This document shows, piece after piece, positions 8,848 to 18,449 of a DNA stretch of 64,000 nt. The notes below the pieces were generated by a model. That model was not told where the DNA came from. It searched no databases and worked only from the letters and a program-made list of their open reading frames with translations. Source of the DNA: Clostridiales bacterium (GTDB lineage Bacteria; Bacillota; Clostridia; Christensenellales; Borkfalkiaceae). Within the stretch, counting starts at the first letter, position 1; each line of letters starts with the position of its first letter. The DNA lies in the NCBI GenBank assembly GCA_015069485.1, contig SVIM01000002.1, positions 1 to 64,000 of the forward strand, read 5' to 3'. The position numbers were made by a program, and so were the translations under genes.

Positions 8848-11265
8848 TTATCTTAAGATAATATTTAATTTGTATTGAAGCGCTTTTAAAATCTTTTTAA
8901 CGTACGAATCAACGCTTTCGGGAGTAATTGCTTCATCCTTAGGGGTAAAGGTTACGGTAAACGCCATACTCTTTTTACCCGCTTCGATTTGCGATCCGCT
9001 ATAAACGTCGAAAAGCTTTACTTCAGAAACGAATTTGCAAGCACTCTTAATTTCCGCTTCGATTTGCGCGCAGGTTATTTCAACGTCGGCAACTAACGCT
9101 AAATCTCTTTGTACTTCAGGGAATTTAGGTAAGGGCTTATATTTAAATGCTTTTGCGTGCGTTTTAAGCAATTCGTAGTCTATTTCTGCAATAAGCACGG
9201 GCTTTTCTAATGTAAACTGTTCGCAAACGGTAGGGGAAAGTAAGCCTATATAACCAACCTCTTCGCCTTCGCAAATAATTTTTGCCGTAATGCCGGGGTG
9301 AAGGAAGGGTTTAGCGGTAACCTCGTATTCAAATTTTGTATTTAAACTGTCGGCAATAGTTTCAACTATGCCTTTAAGTTCAAAGAAGTCCGCCTTTGCG
9401 CCCCAAAGGCCCAAGCATAATCTTTCCAATTCGTTGGGGAAGGTTTTTAAGGGGAGTTCGTTTGCTTGGTAAATTTTTGCAAGCTCGAATAATCTTCCTT
9501 CGTTGTTGCCACGGCGTAAATTTCTTACGATAACGTTTACCATAGAAGGAGCGAGCGTGGTGCGCATTACGGATAAATCTTCGCCGATAGGGTTTTTGAT
9601 TTTAATAAACTTTCTTTCGGGTGCGTCTTGGGGGAATAAAAGGTTGTCTAAATCTTTTTCGGAATAGAAAGAATAGGTAGAAATTTCGTAAAGACCTTGC
9701 TGAACTAAAAGATTTTTAAGCTTATTTACTGCTTTTTGTTCATCGTTAAAGCCACCGTTAGTGATTGATGCAGAGGGAAGGAAGGTAGGATTAATATGGT
9801 CGTAGCCGTACATTCTAATAATTTCTTCCGCAATATCGGGGTAAAGGTCGATATCTTCACGCCAACCGGGCACTACTAAAGTCATTTCGTCGCCTAAAAC
9901 CTCTACCTTAAAGCTAAGACTATTTAAAATCTCAACCATTTTTTCCGTGGGAACGGTTATACCTAAAAGATTGTTAATTTTATTAATGCTAACGGTCATC
10001 TTTTTAGGGTTAAGGTTAGAATATTCGGTAGTTACGTCAACGTGTACGTCGGTAACCGTACCGCAATTTAATTTGTCAATAAGGTTAAGCGCTCGGTTTA
10101 AAGCCTTTTCGGTGGTGTATTCGTTAACGCCCTTTTCGAACATAGAAGAGGAGTCGGAACGCTGACCTAATGCCCTAGAGGTTTTTCTTACGCTATCCCT
10201 TGCAAATTTAGCCGATTCAAAAAGAACTTCCTTTGTGGAATCTTTAATTTCGCTGTTAAGGCCACCCATAATACCGGCAAGGGCGCAGGGCTTGTCTCCG
10301 TCGCAAATAACTAAATTTTCGTTATTAAGATCAAATTCCTTTTCGTCTAAGGTAATAATGCTTTCGCCGTTATCAGCTCTGCGTACAACTATTTCCCTTC
10401 CGCTTAAGCAAGAAAGGTCAAAGGCGTGCATAGGCTGTCCCATTTCAAGTAATACGAAGTTGGTGATGTCAACTACATTGTTAATAGAGCGTATTCCGCA
10501 AAGGGCTAAACGCTTTTTCATCCAAGCGGGGGAGGGTGCTATATTTATATCTTTAACGTAGTGCGCTATATATCTAGGACAAAGGTCGGGGGCTTTGTTG
10601 GTAACCTTAATTTCAGCGTAATCGCCTTTTACGGAATTAAAGCTGTAGTCGGGCTCTTTTAATTGCTTGCCTAAAACTGCGGCAACCTCACGCGCAATGC
10701 CTAAAATACATTGACAGTCGGGGCGGTTAGCGGTGATGCCGATATCAAAAATATAATCGTTAAGTCCTAAAATAGGTTTAACATCTTCGCCGTTTACGCA
10801 ATCTTGGGGTAAAATTAAAAGTCCGTTATAATCTGCGCCCTCGAACATATCGCCGTTCACGCCGATTTCCACACCGGAGCAAAGCATACCGTAAGATTCT
10901 ATTCCGCGTAGCTTTCCTTTTTTAATGGTCATAACGCCTTCAACGGTTACGTGGTCCTTTGCGGTAGCGTAAACCGTTGCGCCAACTAACGCGGTAGGAA
11001 CCTTTATGCCTACTTTAACGTTATCTGCACCACAGCAAATTTGAAGAACGCCGTGCTTTCCGCAATCAACCTTGCAAACGTGAAGGTGAGTGCCTTCAAC
11101 GCCTTCGCATTCAACAACTTCGCCAACTACTACGCCGGTAATATCTTTACCGATATCTATTAATTCTTCAACCTCAAAGCCACAGTCGAATAGCTTTTTT
11201 TGCAATTCTTCAGCGGTAACGTCAATATCTACGTAATCTTTAAGCCAACTTAAAGGTGCTTTCAT
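8848..11265 (-). CDS. pheT: phenylalanyl-tRNA synthetase beta subunit
   Basis: MKAPLSWLKDYVDID, MGQPMHAFD, full-length 805 aa. Confidence 0.98.
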   Translation of the reverse strand: MKAPLSWLKDYVDIDVTAEELQKKLFDCGFEVEELIDIGKDITGVVVGEVVECEGVEGTHLHVCKVDCGKHGVLQICCGADNVKVGIKVPTALVGATVYATAKDHVTVEGVMTIKKGKLRGIESYGMLCSGVEIGVNGDMFEGADYNGLLILPQDCVNGEDVKPILGLNDYIFDIGITANRPDCQCILGIAREVAAVLGKQLKEPDYSFNSVKGDYAEIKVTNKAPDLCPRYIAHYVKDINIAPSPAWMKKRLALCGIRSINNVVDITNFVLLEMGQPMHAFDLSCLSGREIVVRRADNGESIITLDEKEFDLNNENLVICDGDKPCALAGIMGGLNSEIKDSTKEVLFESAKFARDSVRKTSRALGQRSDSSSMFEKGVNEYTTEKALNRALNLIDKLNCGTVTDVHVDVTTEYSNLNPKKMTVSINKINNLLGITVPTEKMVEILNSLSFKVEVLGDEMTLVVPGWREDIDLYPDIAEEIIRMYGYDHINPTFLPSASITNGGFNDEQKAVNKLKNLLVQQGLYEISTYSFYSEKDLDNLLFPQDAPERKFIKIKNPIGEDLSVMRTTLAPSMVNVIVRNLRRGNNEGRLFELAKIYQANELPLKTFPNELERLCLGLWGAKADFFELKGIVETIADSLNTKFEYEVTAKPFLHPGITAKIICEGEEVGYIGLLSPTVCEQFTLEKPVLIAEIDYELLKTHAKAFKYKPLPKFPEVQRDLALVADVEITCAQIEAEIKSACKFVSEVKLFDVYSGSQIEAGKKSMAFTVTFTPKDEAITPESVDSYVKKILKALQYKLNIILR

Positions 11266-11277
11266 ATTTTTTCTCCT

Positions 11278-12300
11278 TTAATCCTTAAACTGTTTTAAAA
11301 ATCTTACGTCGCCTTCAAATAAAAGCTTCATATTATTTATGCCGTATTTAAGCATTGCAATTCTTTCAATGCCCATACCAAAAGCAAAGCCGGAGTATTT
11401 GTCAGGGTCAACACCGCATCCTTCTAAAACGTGCCTGTTAACCATACCTGCGCCTAAAACCTCTATCCAGCCCGTACCTTTGCAAAGTCGGCAGCCCTTG
11501 CCACCGCATTCAAAGCAACTAACGTCAACCTCAACGGAGGGTTCGGTGAAGGGGAAGTAGGAGGGGCGAAGCCTTGTTTTTACGTTTTCGCCGAATATTT
11601 TTTTTGCAAATTCATCCAACATACCTTTAAGGTCGCAAAGCGTAACGCCTTCATCAACAACCAAGCCTTCCATTTGGGAGAACATAGGCGAGTGGGTAGC
11701 GTCGTCGTCAGAACGGTAAACCTTTCCGGGAGAAAGAATTTTAATGGGGGGCTTTTTATTTTCCATAACCCTTATTTGACCTGCTGAAGTTTGCGTTCTT
11801 AACAATAAATCTTCAGTGATATAAAAGGTGTCTTGCATATCTCTTGCAGGGTGGTCGGCAGGGGTGTTTAAAGCCGTAAAGTTATAGTAATCGTTTTCAA
11901 TTTCAGGACCTTCAAAAATTTCAAAGCCCATACCCGAGAAAATGGAGATAAGCTCGTTTTTAACCAAGGTGTTAGGATGGTATGCGCCGGTAGCAGTCTT
12001 TTTACCGGGAAGGGTTACGTCAATCGCTTCCGCCTTATATCTTGCCTCAAGCTCAATCTTTTTAATTTTTTCTTCAATTTCATCAAAAACGCCTTCAGCC
12101 CAAACGCGCAAATCGTTAATGATTTTACCAACTGCGGGTCTTTCTTCCTTGGGTACTTCGCGCATTCCCTTTAAAAGGTCGGAAACTTCGCCCGTTTTAC
12201 CCAAAAACTTCATTTTGGTTTCGTGTAATTCTTTGCTCGAATTAACCGACTTTACAGCTTCTAAAATTTTAACCTTAAGCTGTTCGATTTTTTCCTGCAT
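11278..12300 (-). CDS. pheS: phenylalanyl-tRNA synthetase alpha subunit
   Basis: [26 protein letters not shown]; start at 12300 preferred (SD ggagc 5' of ATG) over the ORF-track start at 12327. Confidence 0.97.
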   Translation of the reverse strand: MQEKIEQLKVKILEAVKSVNSSKELHETKMKFLGKTGEVSDLLKGMREVPKEERPAVGKIINDLRVWAEGVFDEIEEKIKKIELEARYKAEAIDVTLPGKKTATGAYHPNTLVKNELISIFSGMGFEIFEGPEIENDYYNFTALNTPADHPARDMQDTFYITEDLLLRTQTSAGQIRVMENKKPPIKILSPGKVYRSDDDATHSPMFSQMEGLVVDEGVTLCDLKGMLDEFAKKIFGENVKTRLRPSYFPFTEPSVEVDVSCFECGGKGCRLCKGTGWIEVLGAGMVNRHVLEGCGVDPDKYSGFAFGMGIERIAMLKYGINNMKLLFEGDVRFLKQFKD

Positions 12301-12359
12301 AATTATTGCTCCTTTAATTTTTTGCAAGTTTAAATATGGTGTAGTAGTGCCTAAAATAA

Positions 12360-12608
12360 TAAAAAAACCCCGTGCTAAAGCACAGGGCGAAATTATCGCG
12401 GTACCACCTGATTTTACGGCAAAAAGCCGCCTTAATTTACTCTTTACGCAGAGTGGGCGGGGAAAACTACTTTAAAAATTTCGAATCCCGACTCGCGAGT
12501 GAATAACGAGCTTGTTCCAATAAATAACCTTTCAGCCGTTTTCGGGTTATTCTCTCTGAAAAGGAACGGTTAAGCCGTCTGTCTCGGTCAACGCCTTTAT
12601 AAAATTAC
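12360..12608 (-). promoter_or_regulatory. T-box leader of pheST (predicted tRNA-Phe sensing)
   Basis: Minus strand has AGGTGGTACCGCG T-box followed by GC hairpin ccctgtgctttagcacggg + T7; candidate TTC specifier in 'ggaTTCgaa'. Confidence 0.93.
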
Positions 12609-12614
12609 GATAAA

Positions 12615-12643
12615 ATTATACAATTATAAAAATATAATGTCAA
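12615..12643 (-). promoter_or_regulatory. sigma-A promoter of T-box/pheST
   Basis: TTGACA-N17-TATAAT read on minus strand. Confidence 0.85.
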
Positions 12644-12660
12644 ACGATTTTAATTTTATT

Positions 12661-13179
12661 TTAATAAATACTTTCGCCGTGGCAGTCCATAGCGACGACT
12701 ACGGGGAAATCTTTAATTTCAAGCTTATAAACTGCTTCCGAAAGCAAATCCTCAAAGGCAATACACTCGCTGTTTTTTATGCACTTTGCATATAGCGCGC
12801 CAGCCCCGCCGATCGCGGCAAAATAAACGGCGCAGTTTTTTATTAGGGCTTGCCTAACCTCTTCACACATCTCGCCTTTGCCAATCATACCGCCGAGATT
12901 TAAATCTAAAAGCGTGGGGGCAAAGCTATCCATTCTTGCAGAAGTGGTAGGACCGCAGCTGCCCGACGCCATATCGGGTTTTGCGGGGCAAGGGCCTGCA
13001 TAATAAATAAAGGCGTCTTTAAGGCTAAAGGGCAGCTCTTTGTTTTCATTAATAAGAGAGATTAATCGTTTATGCGCGCAGTCCCTTGCGGTTAAAATAG
13101 TGCCCGATAAAAGCACGCTGTCGCCTGCACGCAACGACTTAACCTGTTCCTTCGTTAAGGGAAGGGTAAGCTCTATCAT
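12661..13179 (-). CDS. class I fumarate hydratase, beta (C-terminal) subunit
   Basis: SGTILTARDCAHKRL, YYAGPCPAKP, GSCGPTTSARMD; start MIELTLPL. Confidence 0.93.
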   Translation of the reverse strand: MIELTLPLTKEQVKSLRAGDSVLLSGTILTARDCAHKRLISLINENKELPFSLKDAFIYYAGPCPAKPDMASGSCGPTTSARMDSFAPTLLDLNLGGMIGKGEMCEEVRQALIKNCAVYFAAIGGAGALYAKCIKNSECIAFEDLLSEAVYKLEIKDFPVVVAMDCHGESIY

Positions 13180-14015
13180 AAAACCACCTCCTCGCAACGC
13201 ACGCAATGGCATTGAATATTAACTGCAACGGGCAAGCCGGCAATGTGGGTATGCGCCCATTCACAGCTAACGCCAAGCGCAGTCGTATTGCCGTGGAAGC
13301 CTTGGCAACCTATATTAAGCTCGTTAATTCTCTTTAAAGCTTCTATTTCAATTTGTGCAATATCTTCTCTTGCATTATGCGAGCCGATTTTACGGGTTAA
13401 CGCCTTTTTAGCCAAAAACGCGCAGGTATCAAAGGTTCCGCCAATTCCCACTCCTACGAAAACGGGAGGGCAGGGACGCGAGCCTGCATCTTTTACGGTG
13501 TTTACTATTGCGCTGATTATTCCCTCAACGCCCTGAGCGGGCTTAAGCATATATAATTTGCTCATATTTTCGCTACCAAAGCCTTTGGGAAGATAGGTTA
13601 TTTTAATTTCGTCGCCGTCAACTATTTCCGTGTGTATAACTGCGGGGGTGTTGTCGGTTGTGTTTACTCGCGTAATGGGGTCGCAAACGGACTTTCTGAA
13701 ATAACCGTCAAAATACGCCCTTTTAACCGCGCGGTTTATTGCTTGCTTTAAAGGATCGCCTTCTAAATAAACCTGTTGGCCAATTTCTAAAATAACTACC
13801 GAAAGCCCCGTATCTTGACATACGGGCATTTGTAATTCTTTAGCAACCTCTGCATTTTCGTTAAGCGTTTTAAGCGCAAATTTTGCGGCTGTGCCACTTT
13901 CCGTTAATTGCGCCTCTTTCATTGCCGTAAGGCAGGAGGGGGTAAGGTTTACCCCTGCGCGCAACGCCATTTTGTAAATTGCATTTTCAATTTCATTAGT
14001 GTTTATAATTCTCAT
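13176..14015 (-). CDS. class I fumarate hydratase, alpha (N-terminal) subunit
   Basis: MPVCQDTG, TYLPKGFGSENMS, GVGIGGTFD; overlaps beta subunit. Confidence 0.93.
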   Translation of the reverse strand: MRIINTNEIENAIYKMALRAGVNLTPSCLTAMKEAQLTESGTAAKFALKTLNENAEVAKELQMPVCQDTGLSVVILEIGQQVYLEGDPLKQAINRAVKRAYFDGYFRKSVCDPITRVNTTDNTPAVIHTEIVDGDEIKITYLPKGFGSENMSKLYMLKPAQGVEGIISAIVNTVKDAGSRPCPPVFVGVGIGGTFDTCAFLAKKALTRKIGSHNAREDIAQIEIEALKRINELNIGCQGFHGNTTALGVSCEWAHTHIAGLPVAVNIQCHCVRCEEVVL

Positions 14016-14124
14016 AACTAAATTTTATTATATTTTTTAATAAAAGTAAATTATTTAATTTACTAAAATTGAAATTTGAGTTATAATAAATTAAAATTTA
14101 CGGTTTAGGCAAAAAAGGAATTAA

Positions 14125-15027
14125 ATGAATACGGTAAATCAATCAAAATTATATTCTTACGGTGGCTTGGCGTTTTCTATTAATACCGTGGTTTACGTAA
14201 TTTTATCGTTGGTATTTGCTATCGTAATCTCTATGTTTGGGATAGATACGCAATCAGACAGTTATCTATATATGGGAATAATGGTTTCGCCCGTTGCCAT
14301 ATGTATTACCGTTGCTACGGTTAAATCGACCAACAAGCTTACCTTTTTAGAAGCGACGGGTGCAAGCTTAAAATGTCACCCTAAATACTATTTAATTGGC
14401 ATTTTACTAATTTTCGGTATGCTCTTTTCGCTTGGCTGGGTTAATTCGGTAGCCGTAAGCTTTTTTGAAAAATACGGCTACGAGCCGCTTCCCTCCGATA
14501 CCTATCTTCCAAATTTAGAGGGATTAAATATTATTCCTGCGTTAATTTTTATGGCTGTTTTTCCTGCAGTTATGGAAGAAACCTTTTTTCGTGGAATTTT
14601 ATTGAACGGAATTGAAGAAAAGGTAGGAAGCGTCGGTAGCGTATTTTTAGTTGGCTTTTGCTTTTCTCTCTTTCACGGCTCGCCCGAGCAAACGCTTTAT
14701 CAGTTTATTTGCGGATGTGGCTTCGCTTTGCTTACGGTAAGGGCAAAGTCAACGCTACCTGCAATATTAGCTCACTTTTTAAACAACGCTTTGGTCGTTT
14801 TAATACAAAAATTTTTCCCCGACGGCATGCTTCCTATAACAGAAGAGCAATCGCTACTTTTGGTGGTTTTTTCAATGGCTTCGCTCGCAGGGGCGATAGT
14901 ATGGCTCGTTTTAGACAAAACGGAGCTTAAAAAGGAACAAAAAGGGGGCGTAGGGGCGTTTTTTATCTGCGCTTCCGTTGGAATTATAATTATGTCGATA
15001 ATGTGGTTTATCTCATTTATAGGTTAA
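14125..15027 (+). CDS. CPBP-family intramembrane metalloprotease
   Basis: EETFFRGILLNGI, FSLFHGS, HFLNNAL; multi-TM. Confidence 0.9.
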   Translation: MNTVNQSKLYSYGGLAFSINTVVYVILSLVFAIVISMFGIDTQSDSYLYMGIMVSPVAICITVATVKSTNKLTFLEATGASLKCHPKYYLIGILLIFGMLFSLGWVNSVAVSFFEKYGYEPLPSDTYLPNLEGLNIIPALIFMAVFPAVMEETFFRGILLNGIEEKVGSVGSVFLVGFCFSLFHGSPEQTLYQFICGCGFALLTVRAKSTLPAILAHFLNNALVVLIQKFFPDGMLPITEEQSLLLVVFSMASLAGAIVWLVLDKTELKKEQKGGVGAFFICASVGIIIMSIMWFISFIG

Positions 15028-15030
15028 CAA

Positions 15031-15468
15031 ATGCTAAAGGTAAATATCGTTTGCGTAGGTAAAATTAAAGAAAAGTTTTACCGTGATGCAGTAGAAGAAT
15101 ATTTAAAAAGGCTATCGCGCTTTGCAAAGGTAGAGGTTAAAGAGCTTGCCGAAGGAAAGAATTTGCAAGAAGAAGGCAAGGCAATCATAAAGGCAAGTAA
15201 GGGCTATGTTATCGCGCTATGCGTAGAAGGTAAAAAATTAAGTAGCGAAGATTTGGCTAAAAAAATTAAAACCCTATGTGATGCTGGGGAAGAATTTACT
15301 TTTATAATAGGTTCTTCCTACGGGCTTTGCGACGAGGTTAAAAAAATATCGGATTTTAAGCTTTCTTTTTCCGATATGACCTTTCCACACCAATTAATGC
15401 GCGTTATTTTGTGTGAGCAGGTATATCGTTCTTTTATGATTAATTCAAATAGCGAATATCACAAGTAA
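15031..15468 (+). CDS. rlmH: 23S rRNA (pseudouridine1915-N3)-methyltransferase
   Basis: VGKIKEKFYRDAVEEYLKRL, FIIGSSYG, FPHQLMRVILCEQVYR. Confidence 0.95.
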   Translation: MLKVNIVCVGKIKEKFYRDAVEEYLKRLSRFAKVEVKELAEGKNLQEEGKAIIKASKGYVIALCVEGKKLSSEDLAKKIKTLCDAGEEFTFIIGSSYGLCDEVKKISDFKLSFSDMTFPHQLMRVILCEQVYRSFMINSNSEYHK

Positions 15469-15488
15469 TTATTTAATATTTTAATATC

Positions 15489-16232
15489 GTGGTATATGAC
15501 GATATTAAAAGCTTTTACCAAAGCTATAAGCAAAGAAAGTGCGTTATAGGTTATTCCTATAAGGGCAGGGAAATTTACGCAATGCATTTGGGTAAAGATA
15601 CGGGCAGGCAGTTTATAAGCGTTTATGCGGTACATGCCCGTGAGTGGATAACCGCCTATCTTGCCTTAAAGCATATTCAAATCGGAACCTACTGCGGTGG
15701 ATGGATTATTCCGCTTCTAAACCCGGACGGCGCTATAATTTCGCAAGGTATTAAGCCGTTATGGAAGGCTAATGCAAGAGGCGTAGATTTAAATTGCAAC
15801 TTTGACGCCGAGTGGGGAACGGGAAGGCTTAACACCAAGCGTAGAGGGGCTGAAAATTGTGTGGGCGATTACCCTTTTTCAGAGCCGGAAACTATTGCCC
15901 TTAAAAATTTTACGATTAAAATAAATCCCTTCGTAACCTTTTCGTGGCACACCAAGGGGGAAGAAATTTATTGGTCTTTTGCAGGGCGCGGAGATGAAAA
16001 CGGCGCAAAAATACTGTCGGATGCGACGGGTTATCCACATAAAATTATTTACGGCTCTGCAGGGGGATATAAGGATTGGTGCTTGCAAAAGCTTTTAGTT
16101 CCGTCCTATACGATAGAGTGTGGAAGCGATGGATTAACGCATCCCATCAAAAAAGTCAGTAAGCTAAAAAAATGCTTTAACGCCTTAAAAATTTTTACTG
16201 AAAAATACGATAAATTAAATTTTAAAAGATAG
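15489..16232 (+). CDS. M14-family zinc carboxypeptidase-like
   Basis: 'HAREWITA' (HxxE), 'NPDG', 'GVDLNCNF', 'SWHTKGEEIYW', 'TIECG'. Confidence 0.85.
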   Translation: MVYDDIKSFYQSYKQRKCVIGYSYKGREIYAMHLGKDTGRQFISVYAVHAREWITAYLALKHIQIGTYCGGWIIPLLNPDGAIISQGIKPLWKANARGVDLNCNFDAEWGTGRLNTKRRGAENCVGDYPFSEPETIALKNFTIKINPFVTFSWHTKGEEIYWSFAGRGDENGAKILSDATGYPHKIIYGSAGGYKDWCLQKLLVPSYTIECGSDGLTHPIKKVSKLKKCFNALKIFTEKYDKLNFKR

Positions 16233-16236
16233 AATT

Positions 16237-16695
16237 ATGCAAAACAAATTTATGAAAAGCGCGCTAAAATGCGCACAAAAAGCCTTTGACGACGGAGAAG
16301 TGCCCATTGGTGCAGTTGTAGTTTTAGACGGAAAGGTTATTGCCCGCGGGCATAACAGAAGAACTAAAAAGCAAATTGCCACGGCGCATGCAGAAATTGA
16401 AGCCATTGAAAAGGCGTGTAAAAAATTAAAAAGCTGGCGTATTCCGGAATGTGAAATTTTCGTTACCTTAGAGCCTTGCCCTATGTGTATGGGAGCAATG
16501 CTTAACGCAAGAATTAAAAAGGTTTACTTTGGTGCGTACGAGGCAAAGGGAAGGTCGCTTACTAAAGAAATTGCAGAGGCAAACCTTTTAAACCATAAAA
16601 TCGAGGTTGAAGGGGGCGTTATGGAGAAAGAATGCGCGGAAATTTTAACAAAATTTTTTAGCGAGATGCGACTTAGAACAAAAAAAGAAAACTAA
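16237..16695 (+). CDS. tadA: tRNA-specific adenosine deaminase
   Basis: HAEIEAI, LEPCPMCMGAML. Confidence 0.93.
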   Translation: MQNKFMKSALKCAQKAFDDGEVPIGAVVVLDGKVIARGHNRRTKKQIATAHAEIEAIEKACKKLKSWRIPECEIFVTLEPCPMCMGAMLNARIKKVYFGAYEAKGRSLTKEIAEANLLNHKIEVEGGVMEKECAEILTKFFSEMRLRTKKEN

Positions 16696-16734
16696 CAACA
16701 AAATTTGAAAAAATTTTTATTTGGTAAATTACGG

Positions 16735-16763
16735 TTGACATTATTAAATTTGCATATTAAAAT
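16735..16763 (+). promoter_or_regulatory. sigma-A promoter for prs
   Basis: TTGACA-N17-TAAAAT, about 95 nt upstream of start codon. Confidence 0.75.
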
Positions 16764-16859
16764 TGTAATGAAATAACTTAATAGTTTAAGTGGAATTTAC
16801 GTTGCGGAGGAAAATTCGCACGATAGAATACTAAAGTAAAATCGGAGGCATAAAACCAA

Positions 16860-17807
16860 ATGATTAATCACGGCAACGAAATTAAGATTTTTGCAGGCAA
16901 TTCGAACAGACCACTTGCCCAAGCTATTGCATCAAAGCTTAACACTACGCTTGGCGAAATGGAAGTAACACACTTTTCCGACGGAGAAATTTACGTTCGC
17001 TATAACGAATCTATCCGCGGTAACGACGTTTTCTTAGTTCAATCTACAAGCTCACCCGTTAATACCAATTTAATGGAATTGCTTATTATGATTGATGCGG
17101 CAAAGCGTGCAAGTGCCGGCAGAATTACGGCGGTTATACCCTATTTTGGCTATGCAAGACAGGATAGAAAGGCGCGTTCCCGTGAACCTATAACTGCTAA
17201 ACTCGTAGCAAACCTTTTAACCAGCGCAGGCGCTGATAGAGTTTTGACTATGGATTTACATTGCCTTCAAATTCAAGGCTTCTTTGATATTCCCTTGGAT
17301 AACCTTATCGGCGGACCTACCTTATACAACTACTTTAAACCTAAGGTTGACGAAGATTTCGTAGTAGTTTCCCCCGACATTGGCTCTGTTGCAAGAGCGA
17401 GAAAGGTTGCTGCAAGAATGGACGCTAAAATGGCTATTATCGATAAGCGTCGTCCCAAGGCAAACGTTATGGAAGTTATGAACATAATCGGCGACGTAAA
17501 AGGCAAAAACTGCCTTATGGTTGACGATATGATCGATACTGCAGGTACTATCGTTCAAGGCGCAAAAGCGCTTAAAGAAGCAGGCGCTAAAGAAATTTAC
17601 GCATGCTGCTCTCACGGCGTTTTATCCGGCCCTGCTATCGAAAGGCTTGCATCTTCTCCTATAACCCAGCTTGCAATGCTCGACACCATTAATATTCCTC
17701 AGGAAAAGATGCTTCCTATATTTAAAATGATTTCTACCGCACCTATCTTTGCGGCTGCAATCGAAAACGTATATCTTGATAAGCCTCTTTCCAAAATTTA
17801 CGACTAA
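16860..17807 (+). CDS. prs: ribose-phosphate pyrophosphokinase
   Basis: [39 protein letters not shown] loop. Confidence 0.98.
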   Translation: MINHGNEIKIFAGNSNRPLAQAIASKLNTTLGEMEVTHFSDGEIYVRYNESIRGNDVFLVQSTSSPVNTNLMELLIMIDAAKRASAGRITAVIPYFGYARQDRKARSREPITAKLVANLLTSAGADRVLTMDLHCLQIQGFFDIPLDNLIGGPTLYNYFKPKVDEDFVVVSPDIGSVARARKVAARMDAKMAIIDKRRPKANVMEVMNIIGDVKGKNCLMVDDMIDTAGTIVQGAKALKEAGAKEIYACCSHGVLSGPAIERLASSPITQLAMLDTINIPQEKMLPIFKMISTAPIFAAAIENVYLDKPLSKIYD

Positions 17808-17808
17808 A

Positions 17809-17843
17809 ACACAAAAGCCACAGCTATGCCGTGGCTTTTTACG
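17809..17843 (+). terminator. intrinsic terminator after prs
   Basis: aaaagccac agctatgcc gtggcttttt. Confidence 0.7.
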
Positions 17844-17867
17844 TATTATAAATTATTAGAGATTTTT

Positions 17868-18431
17868 ATGTACATTATTGTTGGCTTAGGTAATCCCGAA
17901 GAAAAATATTTTAAAACCTTTCATAATATGGGCTATCTCGCCGTAGGCGACGCGGCTTCTATGCTCGGTGTAAAATTCAAAAAAAAGCAATGCGAAGCTT
18001 ATACCGCAGAAGCTAATGTAAAGGGTGAAAAGGTTATTTTAGCTCGTCCTATAACTTATATGAACAATAGCGGTAGGGCAGTTAAACAGCTTTTGGCTAA
18101 ATATAAGGCGTCCGTAGAAGATTTAATAGTATTATACGACGACTACGATATACCCAAAGGTAAAATTCGTATACGCCCCGACGGTAGTGCGGGTACGCAT
18201 AACGGTATGCGCTCGATTATTGCCGAAATAGGAACGGCGAATTTTAAAAGAATAAGAATAGGAATACGCGACGAAGAAGTTAAAATTCCTATAATTAATT
18301 ACGTTTTAGCAAACGTAAAGCCGGAAGATTACGATTTATTCGTAAGCGCCTGCGAAAGGGCGGCTCAAGCGGCTATTGCAATAGCTTCCGGCGAAAAAAC
18401 TGAAATAGTAATGACTAAATTCAACGGCTAA
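17868..18431 (+). CDS. pth: peptidyl-tRNA hydrolase
   Basis: YIIVGLGNPEEKYFKTFHNMGY, DDYDIPKGKIRIRPDGSAGTHNGM; start at MYIIVGLGN preferred over 17826. Confidence 0.95.
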   Translation: MYIIVGLGNPEEKYFKTFHNMGYLAVGDAASMLGVKFKKKQCEAYTAEANVKGEKVILARPITYMNNSGRAVKQLLAKYKASVEDLIVLYDDYDIPKGKIRIRPDGSAGTHNGMRSIIAEIGTANFKRIRIGIRDEEVKIPIINYVLANVKPEDYDLFVSACERAAQAAIAIASGEKTEIVMTKFNG

Positions 18432-18449
18432 TAAGTCGGAGAAAGTATA

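Noticed and set aside
9947-12475. Several + strand ORFs (72-177 aa) over pheT/pheS and the T-box
   Set aside because: Antisense shadows of well-supported minus-strand genes; Ser/Leu/Pro-rich and without RBS.
12480-12500. tRNA-like 3' end 'ttcgaatcccgactcgcgag'
   Set aside because: No matching acceptor, D or anticodon arms; it is the complement of part of the T-box Stem I region.
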